Below, in pieces: positions 7,012 through 12,859 of a stretch of DNA of 20,799 bases. The DNA is from JBBEDC01 sp040881505 (lineage in GTDB: Bacteria; Patescibacteriota; Andersenbacteria; UBA10190). The stretch spans positions 1 through 20,799 of the forward strand of contig JBBEDC010000035.1 of NCBI GenBank assembly GCA_040881505.1. Reading direction: 5' to 3'. The position numbers were made by a program, and so were the translations under genes. How positions within the stretch are numbered: the first letter of the stretch is position 1; every line of letters begins with the position of its first letter. The notes beneath the pieces were generated by a model that saw nothing but the letters and a program-made list of their open reading frames with translations, had not been told where the DNA came from and ran no database searches.

Positions 7012-7956
7012 ATGCAAACACAATCTCTTGTTATAACCATCGTCATCATTGTCGCTCTTGTAGGCGCAATCTGGTATTCCAGGACGCCACAAACTCCATC
7101 AATTAGCAATTTCGAGGCATGTGTAGAGGCCGGCCATCCGGTTATGGAATCTTACCCTCGCCAATGCCGAACACCGGACGGAACTACGTTTACCGAAGAC
7201 ATTGGTAACGAGAATGATAAGATCGACTTGATTCGCATCGATACTCCCCGCCCCAACGCTACGGTAACAGGCCCTCTATCTATTACCGGGCAGGCTCGCG
7301 GTGGATGGTTTTTTGAAGCCACTTTTCCCATTCACTTGGAAGATGCCTCAGGTACAGTGCTTGCCACTACATTCGCTCAAGCAGATGGCGAATGGATGAC
7401 AGAAGAGTTCGTGCCATTTACTTCAGAGCTTACTATTCCCAACACCTTTAGCGGTACAGCTATTCTGGTGCTAAAAAAGAATAACCCTTCTGGACTGCCT
7501 GAACACGCCGACGAGCTGCGGGTCCCTATAACCGTAGAAACTAGTGAATCTACGCCCGCTGCAACTTTGGAGATCAAAGCCTATTTTGCTAACAGTGGAA
7601 TGATATCGGGCGATCAAGACGAATGCACTACCGTTTTCCCTGTTACCCGCACCGTTCCCAGAACTGTATCGGTTGCCCGAACAGCTATGGAGCAACTGCT
7701 CGCAGGCCCCACAGCTGAGGAGCAAAGCCAGGGATATACAACCTCCATTAATCCTGGAGTCAACATTCAAAAGCTCACAATTGAAAATGGAGTGGCTCGA
7801 GTTGACTTAAGCGAAACACTTGAACAGCAAGTGGGCGGGTCATGCAGGGTGACTGCCATTCTCGCTCAAATTATCGAAACTCTCCAGCAGTTTCCTACTG
7901 TGCGCGACGTAGTTATTTCCATTAACGATCGTACAGAAGATATTCTACAGCCGTAG
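7012..7956 (+). CDS. Signal-anchored Gmad2 + GerMN domain protein
   Basis: The protein is 314 aa from ATG 7012; an ATG at 6994 adds six residues. TATATA (7000-7005) ends 6 nt before ATG 7012, and a start at 7012 gives a normal short N-region before the helix (residues 5-23). A short segment follows with two cysteines in ACVEAGHPVMESYPRQCRTPDG, a small motif that recurs in CPR exported proteins. Next is a Gmad2 immunoglobulin-like domain (about 66-160: IDTPRPNATVTGPLSITGQARGGWFFEATF...). The C-terminal GerMN domain (about 177-310) contains TVPRTVSVARTAMEQLLAGPTAEEQSQGYTTSINPG and NGVARVDLSETLEQQVGGSCR. In Bacillus GerM these domains act at the cell surface in sporulation, but in non-sporing lineages the role is unknown, probably peptidoglycan or protein binding. 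Confidence 0.88.
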   Translation: MQTQSLVITIVIIVALVGAIWYSRTPQTPSISNFEACVEAGHPVMESYPRQCRTPDGTTFTEDIGNENDKIDLIRIDTPRPNATVTGPLSITGQARGGWFFEATFPIHLEDASGTVLATTFAQADGEWMTEEFVPFTSELTIPNTFSGTAILVLKKNNPSGLPEHADELRVPITVETSESTPAATLEIKAYFANSGMISGDQDECTTVFPVTRTVPRTVSVARTAMEQLLAGPTAEEQSQGYTTSINPGVNIQKLTIENGVARVDLSETLEQQVGGSCRVTAILAQIIETLQQFPTVRDVVISINDRTEDILQP

Positions 7957-7961
7957 TCGCA

Positions 7962-7989
7962 TAGACAATTTGCGTCCATAGGCTATGAT
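7962..7989 (+). promoter_or_regulatory. Putative promoter of the 7999 gene
   Basis: TAGACA (7962-7967), a 16-base spacer and TATGAT (7984-7989) fill the 42-bp gap between stop 7956 and ATG 7999. The start codon begins 9 nt after the -10, so the leader would be 0-3 nt. Confidence 0.55.
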
Positions 7990-7998
7990 TCTATCGAC

Positions 7999-8487
7999 AT
8001 GGACGTTAAAATCCTTATTGTCGCAACCGCGATCCTTCTCTTGCTTCAAATGTACCTTCGGTACAAACGAAGCGTCCTGCCAGCTATGGGGCTGGCTTTT
8101 TTGGCTGCACTAACCTGGACAACCTATTACCGCTACGAGTACGTGGGAGAAAATATGCTGCTCTTAGATCGTATTAATGTGTATCCTCTAACGCTGTGGA
8201 CGCTGGGTTTAACAACTTTGTATGTAGCACATACACATATGCGTATATTCAGACATCCGCTGATGATAACGCTACTGCATGTAGCTGGCCTGGCTGCAAT
8301 TGAAATGATCGGATATCACCTACTGCACGTACGTATTGATGACAACTTTACGAGCTTGTTAGGCCTTGGCGTTATTCATGCACCCTTAAAGATGAAAGTA
8401 TTCTATGTCATAGCAGGGCCGATCTACATTTTTGCGATTGATATATATCAAAAAATGTACGCGCCTCTTAGACGAAAGCGCACCTGA
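7999..8487 (+). CDS. Five-helix membrane protein of unknown function
   Basis: The protein is 162 aa. Hydrophobic segments lie near residues 3-20, 27-44, 58-77, 88-110 and 132-150. Two short stretches look functional: LLDRINVYPLTLWTLGL (around 52-68) and AAIEMIGYHLLHVRID (around 95-110), with charged residues inside or beside helices. The C-terminus is basic (APLRRKRT), consistent with a cytoplasmic end. I do not recognise a family; a resemblance in size and layout to lycopene-cyclase-domain proteins was considered but the defining motifs were not found. The gene sits 42 bp after the GerMN gene and 38 bp before the antiporter gene, each with its own -10 element. Confidence 0.78.
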   Translation: MDVKILIVATAILLLLQMYLRYKRSVLPAMGLAFLAALTWTTYYRYEYVGENMLLLDRINVYPLTLWTLGLTTLYVAHTHMRIFRHPLMITLLHVAGLAAIEMIGYHLLHVRIDDNFTSLLGLGVIHAPLKMKVFYVIAGPIYIFAIDIYQKMYAPLRRKRT

Positions 8488-8513
8488 GCACTGCGGTATT
8501 ATCCGAAAGACGT

Positions 8514-8519
8514 TACAAT
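8514..8519 (+). promoter_or_regulatory. -10 element of the antiporter gene
   Basis: TACAAT ends 6 nt before ATG 8526. The -35 region (CTGCGG at 8491-8496) is weak. No Shine-Dalgarno is present. Confidence 0.45.
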
Positions 8520-8525
8520 ATAGGG

Positions 8526-9680
8526 ATGCCAGCTACGCTTCCTTTCTTCATTGTACTGCTCGTCGCTATTCTCTTTTCAGCGATAGTACGTAAATTACAT
8601 ATGCCCTGGGTAATTGCATTGATCCTTGGTGGTATTTTAATTGGCCCGTATGGCGCTGGTTTACTGGAACCTAACGAGACGCTGGCTTTTATAAGTGAGT
8701 TGGGCCTTATATTCTTGATGTTTATGGCCGGACTCCACGTTCGCGTCTCGTCCATTAAGCAGTTCGGAAAGAATGTCGGCATCATTGCAGCCTTTAACGG
8801 AATCATTCCTCTCCTTGTCGGCCTCGGAGTAAGTTTTCTGTTTGGATACACCGGTGCGCCAGCCTTGATGCTCGGTATTATTTTTGTTTCTTCATCTATA
8901 GCGCTTATCATACCCGCCCTCGAAGGCCGTGGGCTACTTGGCTCACGTCTCGGCAATACGATAGTGGGAACTGTTGTCGTGGAAGATATCGCCAGCCTTA
9001 TTGGTCTTTCAATTCTTTTGCAGGTGTTAACGCCGAATACTTCCATCCCACTGCCGCTATTCTATCTCCTGCTCGTGTTTATCCTGATTGGCATGCGCTG
9101 GATCATTCCGAAAATTCGCTTACTAGCCGGTAGTCGCACGACGATTGAAAAGGAGTTATTCCATCAGGACGTCCGCGTCATTCTCGGAATCATGATCGGC
9201 ATCGTCGTCTTATTCGAACTACTCGGGCTGCATAGTATCATTGCCGGATTCTTCGCCGGATTTGTTCTCTCTGAAAGCATCCGCAGTGAACGCCTACTCG
9301 ATCACATCCATGCTATTGGATATGGCATCTTCGTTCCTGTATTCTTCATTCTCGTTGGTACCCGTACGGACTTAACAGCTCTTGTAGATCTACGACATAC
9401 CGGATTATTTGTAGGAACCATTGTACTGGCATCCATGCTGGCCAAGTATTTCAGTGGCTGGATAGGGGCGCGGCTCGCAGGGTTTACCACTACCGAAGCT
9501 TCTTTCATTGGCGCCTCTACTATCCCGCAATTGTCTACATCCTTGGCCGCCGCTATCGTGGGACTCGAGCTTGGCATTCTGGATTCAAGCCTTATGGCCG
9601 CTATTGTTGCCCTCACGATCGTAACAACGTTCGTGGCTCCTATACTGACGCGGGTTATAGGCCGACGAATTCAGATATAA
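8526..9680 (+). CDS. CPA2-family cation/proton antiporter (Kef/NapA type)
   Basis: The protein is 384 aa, an all-membrane transporter with about 12-13 helices that would exchange Na+ or K+ for protons across the cytoplasmic membrane. Typical features are PWVIALILGGILIGPYG (27-43), LGLIFLMFMAGLHV (59-72), SSSIALIIPALE (122-133) and the ion-binding helix TVVVEDIASLIGL (149-161), with the acidic pair E153-D154. Known CPA2 members carry DD, ND, QD or ED here, so ED is a variant with precedent (for example YbaL-like proteins). The second half has GLHSIIAGFFAGFVLSES and GIFVPVFFILVGTRTDL, matching the KefB/NhaP2 order. It lacks the C-terminal TrkA-N/RCK regulatory domain found in Kef proteins. Stop 9680 is convergent with the GGDEF gene, 73 bp away. 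Confidence 0.9.
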   Translation: MPATLPFFIVLLVAILFSAIVRKLHMPWVIALILGGILIGPYGAGLLEPNETLAFISELGLIFLMFMAGLHVRVSSIKQFGKNVGIIAAFNGIIPLLVGLGVSFLFGYTGAPALMLGIIFVSSSIALIIPALEGRGLLGSRLGNTIVGTVVVEDIASLIGLSILLQVLTPNTSIPLPLFYLLLVFILIGMRWIIPKIRLLAGSRTTIEKELFHQDVRVILGIMIGIVVLFELLGLHSIIAGFFAGFVLSESIRSERLLDHIHAIGYGIFVPVFFILVGTRTDLTALVDLRHTGLFVGTIVLASMLAKYFSGWIGARLAGFTTTEASFIGASTIPQLSTSLAAAIVGLELGILDSSLMAAIVALTIVTTFVAPILTRVIGRRIQI

Positions 9681-9692
9681 CAGATAGCAATC

Positions 9693-9744
9693 TATATAAA
9701 GAAAAGACCCGGTGCGAGTGTTAAAAAACACATCGCAACGGGTC
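9693..9744 (-). terminator. Intrinsic terminator after the GGDEF gene
   Basis: GACCCG...CGGGTC arms continue into TGCGA/TCGCA and GTGTT/AACAC, making a long hairpin at 9706-9744 with a small A-rich loop and one bulge. On the minus strand it is followed by TTTTCTTT (9705-9698). It begins 10 bp after the GGDEF stop. The plus side lacks a T-run, so it acts mainly on the minus strand. It is the only convincing intrinsic terminator in the window. Confidence 0.8.
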
Positions 9745-9753
9745 ATTGAAAAC

Positions 9754-10302
9754 CTAGGAGAGCAAACGCTTGGCTTGGTACATGCGCTGGTCTGCCCTTC
9801 TGAGCAGATCCCGCTCATTTCTGAGGCTGCCCGATGCGCACCCGGAGCTGATAGTCACATGGACTGACTCCGTTTCCGCATCGATCACAATTTGCTCAAC
9901 AAGCTCCTCCAGCCGCAAACGCACACCCTCGGCCTGCTCTTCTGTGGTGTCGGGCAACAGGATGAGAAACTCATCGCCACCCCTGCGTACCACGATGTCC
10001 TTGCGAGAGACCTTGCCACACAAAACCCCTCCGATCTCATGCAAGACAGCGTCGCCCACAGTGTAGCCATGTGTGTCATTGATTTGCTTGAATTTATTCA
10101 CATCGATGCTAATCACTGCCAGTGGGGTATTTTTTCGGGAAAAGATATCCCGAAACAACTCGTACCCCCGCTTGTTGAACGCGCCGGTGAGGACATCCCG
10201 AACAACCTCCTCTTGCAGTCGTCGGACCTTCCAGTAAGTGAACAGCAGCAACGCCACGAGCGTTGCCAGCAAAATCACGTTCGCAACAAGGGGAACGCTC
10301 AT
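9754..10302 (-). CDS. Membrane-anchored GGDEF diguanylate cyclase
   Basis: The protein is 182 aa from ATG 10302. Residues 5-24 form one N-terminal helix; the rest is a complete GGDEF domain, which would condense two GTP into cyclic di-GMP on the cytoplasmic side. Motifs seen are RDVLTGAFNKRGYE (35-48), SIDVNKFKQINDTHGYTVGDAVL (65-87, metal-binding D67) and RRGGDEFLILLP (106-117, intact GGDEF at 108-112), ending RADQRMYQAKR. The inhibitory RxxD site is not canonical: the position reads SRKD. No sensory domain is present. Unlike neighbours it has AAAGGAG (10316-10310) 7 nt before the ATG, a TTGACA -35 and its own terminator. A hand count over 9781-10300 gives about 55% G+C against about 46% in sampled parts of the antiporter gene. 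No EAL, HD-GYP or PilZ gene is in the window. Confidence 0.93.
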   Translation of the reverse strand: MSVPLVANVILLATLVALLLFTYWKVRRLQEEVVRDVLTGAFNKRGYELFRDIFSRKNTPLAVISIDVNKFKQINDTHGYTVGDAVLHEIGGVLCGKVSRKDIVVRRGGDEFLILLPDTTEEQAEGVRLRLEELVEQIVIDAETESVHVTISSGCASGSLRNERDLLRRADQRMYQAKRLLS

Positions 10303-10343
10303 CGCACCACTCCTTTCACCTTTAAAGGACGATCTATAACAAC

Positions 10344-10374
10344 CTTATACTACCATTTATACAAAATATGTCAA
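10344..10374 (-). promoter_or_regulatory. Promoter of the GGDEF gene
   Basis: TTGACA (10374-10369) is a perfect -35. The best -10 is TATAAG (10349-10344) with a 19-base spacer, or GTATAA with 18. The predicted leader is about 35 nt and contains the AAAGGAG Shine-Dalgarno and a 10-bp palindrome CCTTTAAAGG (10319-10328). Confidence 0.5.
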
Positions 10375-10393
10375 ATACCCCAAAGTTGCCTAC

Positions 10394-10642
10394 CTATATA
10401 CCCCCCTGACGGTGACTAATCCGAATAACATAGACTATCAACCTTTTCTTCTCGAGCTTGTAGAGAATTCTATAAGGCCAGACACGGATTGAGCGATGCT
10501 GCTTCAACCTGCCGCCCAGATGCTTTCCTCGCTGCGGATCCTGCTGCAGTGATTCCAGCGCGGCTTGCAGGCGCTGCATATACCGCCTATCAACTTTTTT
10601 TAGATCCTTTTTTGCGGTTTTTGTCAGAACGACGCGATACAT
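10394..10642 (-). CDS. RelE/ParE-superfamily toxin
   Basis: The protein is 82 aa from ATG 10642. The start MYRVVLTKTAKKDLKKVDRRYMQRLQAALESLQQDP, then GKHLGGRLKQHRSIRVWPYRILYKLEKKRLIVYVIRISHR, is the RelE/YoeB-like pattern: two helices followed by a beta-sheet carrying basic residues. Toxins of this type cut mRNA on the ribosome; ParE relatives poison gyrase instead. It ends SHRQGGI, lacking the terminal Tyr/Arg found in many RelE toxins (HRxxxYR); the stop follows a run of six G in the coding strand (10402-10397 region). The gene starts inside the antitoxin gene (53-bp overlap, 10590-10642), a normal arrangement that ties their translation. Activity cannot be judged from sequence. Confidence 0.88.
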   Translation of the reverse strand: MYRVVLTKTAKKDLKKVDRRYMQRLQAALESLQQDPQRGKHLGGRLKQHRSIRVWPYRILYKLEKKRLIVYVIRISHRQGGI

Positions 10643-10946
10643 GCTTTTTGCGTAGCTTATCAGCTAATACATACCCATGTTCTTGTAATACTTCCTCAAG
10701 AGGATACACATCACCTTTTTTGATTTCCCGCTCCGCCTGGGTAATATCCTTTTCAAGGTCAGGGAAATAATCCAGTACATCGAGTGTTTCAAGGAGCACT
10801 TCAAACTCTGCCGCTGAAAGCACCACAGCCTTGGGTCGGCCTTTATCAGTTAAGATATAGTAAGAGCCAGGTACCTGAACTTCGTCAGTGATATCAAAAA
10901 TCTTCTTCCTCGCTTCGGTTATTGAAATTGTAGCTTTGGTATTCAT
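10590..10946 (-). CDS. Phd/YefM-family antitoxin
   Basis: The protein is 118 aa from ATG 10946. The N-terminal half (NTKATISITEARKKIFDITDEVQVPGSYYILTDKGRPKAVVLSAAEFEVLLETLDVL, about 2-58) is a standard Phd/YefM fold that binds DNA as a dimer and represses its own operon. The C-terminal half wraps the toxin. The tail is longer than usual and very basic (DKLRKKHVSRRSDKNRKKGSKKS), perhaps adding nucleic-acid binding. Upstream, ATGTAC and GTACAT half-sites (10958-10977) lie between the -35 and -10, ideally placed for autoregulation. The gene precedes and overlaps the toxin gene, and its promoter overlaps the radC stop codon. Confidence 0.88.
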   Translation of the reverse strand: MNTKATISITEARKKIFDITDEVQVPGSYYILTDKGRPKAVVLSAAEFEVLLETLDVLDYFPDLEKDITQAEREIKKGDVYPLEEVLQEHGYVLADKLRKKHVSRRSDKNRKKGSKKS

Positions 10947-10952
10947 ATTGGT

Positions 10953-10980
10953 GATATATGTACATAATAACGTACATCAA
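10953..10980 (-). promoter_or_regulatory. Toxin-antitoxin promoter and palindromic operator
   Basis: TTGATG (10980-10975), a 16-base spacer and TATATC (10958-10953) end 6 nt before ATG 10946. The spacer is filled by an inverted repeat: ATGTAC (10958-10963) and GTACAT (10972-10977) with 8 bases between. Binding of the antitoxin there would block RNA polymerase. The -35 includes bases of the radC TGA stop. Confidence 0.55.
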
Positions 10981-11684
10981 GTAGAAATCAACCCATTCTC
11001 CCGGAAGCTATACAAATAGGCTTTGGAGATAATCACATGATCCATCAATTGAATCCCCATAATCTGCCCCACTTCCGCTAGGCGTTTGGTAATTTGGAGA
11101 TCAGCCTCGCTCGGCTGCGGATCACCTGAAGGATGGTTGTGGGATATGGCGATATTTGCAGCATGGCGCTGGATGGCAATTTCAAATGTTTCCCGCGGAT
11201 GTACTAAATTAGCATTCAATGTTCCGATACCCGCAAGGTCAACTCCTAACACCCGGTTGCGGTTATCGAACGAAACGATATAAAAATGTTCCTTATCCCA
11301 ATTACGGATAAGGGGTTTTACAAGCTTGGCGATATCTTCGGGCTGCGCTATAGCAGCCGTGCCATTGCGTTCGGTCTCCTGCAGCGCCTCGTCCCGTATA
11401 ACTCTCCTCGCAATCTCCAGACATGCTTTCAGCTGCAATGCTTTAGCCGGACCCAATCCTTGAATCAATTGCAGATCTGCTAAAGAAGCAGATACCACTC
11501 CCTCTAAAGATTTAAACTGATTTAGCAGATCCTGCGCGATCACCATAACCGAGCGTCCGGCTGTGCCGCGACCCAACACAATCGCAATCAACTCCTGGGC
11601 CGACACTGCCGCCGCTCCATGATTCATCAGCCGCTCCCGCGGACGTTCATCTATCGGTAAATCCTGAACCGTAAACGACTTCAC
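10977..11684 (-). CDS. radC: RadC-family JAB/MPN domain protein
   Basis: The protein is 235 aa, the usual RadC length, from GTG 11684. The N-terminus has DLPIDERPRERLMNHGAAAVSAQELIAIVLGRGTAGRSV, followed by a helix-hairpin-helix (LQLIQGLGPAKALQLKACLEIARR). The C-terminal JAB domain contains the metal-site motif SHNHPSGDPQPSEAD, plus ETFEIAIQRHAANIAI and MDHVIISKAYLYSFRENGLI. Members were once thought to act in DNA repair; the present view is that the function is uncertain, with links to recombination and mobile DNA. TATACT (11697-11692) ends 7 nt before the GTG with no Shine-Dalgarno. It may be co-transcribed with the toxin-antitoxin pair immediately downstream. Confidence 0.95.
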   Translation of the reverse strand: MKSFTVQDLPIDERPRERLMNHGAAAVSAQELIAIVLGRGTAGRSVMVIAQDLLNQFKSLEGVVSASLADLQLIQGLGPAKALQLKACLEIARRVIRDEALQETERNGTAAIAQPEDIAKLVKPLIRNWDKEHFYIVSFDNRNRVLGVDLAGIGTLNANLVHPRETFEIAIQRHAANIAISHNHPSGDPQPSEADLQITKRLAEVGQIMGIQLMDHVIISKAYLYSFRENGLIST

Positions 11685-11691
11685 GTCTGTC

Positions 11692-11697
11692 AGTATA
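11692..11697 (-). promoter_or_regulatory. -10 element of radC
   Basis: TATACT, preceded by TGGTA, ends 7 nt before GTG 11684. No convincing -35 is found. It supports the GTG start and a leaderless message. Confidence 0.45.
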
Positions 11698-11761
11698 TAC
11701 CAATAGGGGGAAATTGGCTCTGTATCCCAACCATATCGCAGAAGACCGATAGGCCTCAGTA

Positions 11762-12481
11762 CTAAATATTCACCTGGATATCCGCCTGGGCTTTCAACTC
11801 TTCTAAAATCTGAGGAATAATTTGAGATAATTGCTGCTGCTCAAGCTCTGCCCGTACTTGCGCTTCCACTGCTTCAAATGGGATCTCTGTCTCTTGTCCG
11901 GCAATCTGCTCATCGTAGAATGCCCGCACTTCTTCATCGCTCACTGAAATATCGCGTTCTTCCTTTAACTGTTCAAAGTACGCCTCGAGTACAAGCTGTC
12001 GCTCCAGTGATTCCCGAAACTTGTCTACAGTAAGCCCAGCCCCAGCTAAAGCTTCTTCCACTGCCTCTTGTCCGCCAAACTCTGTCACGATCGTGTTGTA
12101 CTGCTCCTCTATTTCATTCGGTGCTACTGATATACCCTTTGCCTGCGCATCTGCATAAAAGAGTTGCTCTTCGATCATCTGATCCAGAATCTGACGCTCC
12201 AATACCTGTTGCTCTTCTCCGGTAGCGGACGGGATTTGTTGGGCGGCTGTGAGCTGAGCTACCTGCTCATCCAATTCCTCTCGAGTAATTTCTCTATCAC
12301 CAACTGTAGCCACTACTTGGCCGCTGCCTGCTTGTTGTCCGCCAAACCGCTCAGGGTTGCGCGCATACATAAAAACGACAATAGCGAGGATTACAAGGCC
12401 GGCAATCCAGATCATTTTCTTTCCGCCTTTAGCTTGAGGTTGTTCCGGATTAGATTGCGCCTGCTGTTCGGTTTGAGTCAT
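11762..12481 (-). CDS. Membrane-anchored SurA-N-like chaperone without a PPIase domain
   Basis: The protein is 239 aa from ATG 12481. Residues 1-22 are hydrophilic, residues 23-40 form one helix, and the rest is extracytoplasmic. VVATVGDREITREELDEQVAQL (57-78) is the signature start of the SurA/PrsA N-terminal domain. It is followed by QVLERQILDQMIEEQLFYADAQAKGISVAPNEIEEQYN and by two further helical blocks rich in Glu and Gln. SurA and PrsA help exported proteins fold. The parvulin (rotamase) domain that usually follows is absent: after ISVSDEEVRAFYDEQ the chain goes straight to the closing helix and stops. It is probably a holdase for exported proteins. TATAAC (12496-12491) lies 9 nt before the ATG. 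Confidence 0.87.
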   Translation of the reverse strand: MTQTEQQAQSNPEQPQAKGGKKMIWIAGLVILAIVVFMYARNPERFGGQQAGSGQVVATVGDREITREELDEQVAQLTAAQQIPSATGEEQQVLERQILDQMIEEQLFYADAQAKGISVAPNEIEEQYNTIVTEFGGQEAVEEALAGAGLTVDKFRESLERQLVLEAYFEQLKEERDISVSDEEVRAFYDEQIAGQETEIPFEAVEAQVRAELEQQQLSQIIPQILEELKAQADIQVNI

Positions 12482-12490
12482 AGAAAAAAG

Positions 12491-12521
12491 GTTATACAAA
12501 TATGTCCATGAACCCTATCAA
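12491..12521 (-). promoter_or_regulatory. Putative promoter of the SurA-N-like gene
   Basis: TTGATA (12521-12516), a long 19-base spacer and TATAAC (12496-12491) preceded by TG. The ATG starts 9 nt after the -10 and no Shine-Dalgarno is present. Confidence 0.4.
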
Positions 12522-12537
12522 GAAACCCCACCAGGGG
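12520..12537 (-). terminator. Weak possible terminator after the DUF4342 gene
   Basis: CCCC (12526-12529) and GGGG (12534-12537) form a 4-bp GC stem with a 4-base loop. On the minus strand the stem is followed by TTTCTT. The stem is too short to be secure. Confidence 0.25.
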
Positions 12538-12553
12538 CAAACGCCTATAAAAA

Positions 12554-12805
12554 TCAGACGCGTCGCTCCACAACGATCGTGCATTTAGTCACCAGCGCCG
12601 CGAGCGCCCCTACCGCAGCCAGCACCGGAGCCAAAACCGTGCCGATAACGGCGATGGTTAGAGGAATAACAATCAATGTTGCTCCTTCTTCATTTTTAAT
12701 CGTAATACGCCGCACGTTTCCTTCCCGGAATAACTTTTTAATAGTTCCCACTACTTTGTCTCCTGAAACTTTAAACTCTTCCTTGGTTGTTTTTTCTTCA
12801 TTCAT
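12554..12805 (-). CDS. DUF4342 protein
   Basis: The protein is 83 aa from ATG 12805. The sequence TKEEFKVSGDKVVGTIKKLFREGNVRRITIKNEEGATLIVIPLTIAVIGTVLAPVLAAVGALAALVTKCTIVVERRV matches the whole DUF4342 family pattern. The N-terminal part resembles a small helical (UBA-like) unit, and residues about 45-72 are a long hydrophobic stretch that may be one or two membrane helices. The function is unknown; related proteins occur in Firmicutes and CPR. TATAGT (12822-12817) lies 11 nt before the ATG. The ABC-F gene ends 54 bp upstream on the same strand. Confidence 0.85.
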   Translation of the reverse strand: MNEEKTTKEEFKVSGDKVVGTIKKLFREGNVRRITIKNEEGATLIVIPLTIAVIGTVLAPVLAAVGALAALVTKCTIVVERRV

Positions 12806-12859
12806 AGCTATATGCAACTATACCGCTAAATTGTGGGGACGCCATGGCTGTTATGATAC

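Noticed and set aside
7999..8487. Lycopene cyclase domain protein
   Set aside because: Helix count is similar, but the acidic motifs that define that family are not seen.
10319..10328. Palindrome CCTTTAAAGG as an operator of the GGDEF gene
   Set aside because: A 10-bp palindrome in an AT-rich leader is easily random, and it has no second copy in the window.
9754..11684. Defence island of radC, toxin-antitoxin and GGDEF (for example CBASS or retron-like)
   Set aside because: No nucleotidyltransferase of the CD-NTase type, effector nuclease, reverse transcriptase or helicase is present; the GGDEF protein is a standard diguanylate cyclase.
12520..12537. Strong intrinsic terminator after DUF4342
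   Set aside because: The stem is only 4 bp, so it is listed only as a weak possibility.
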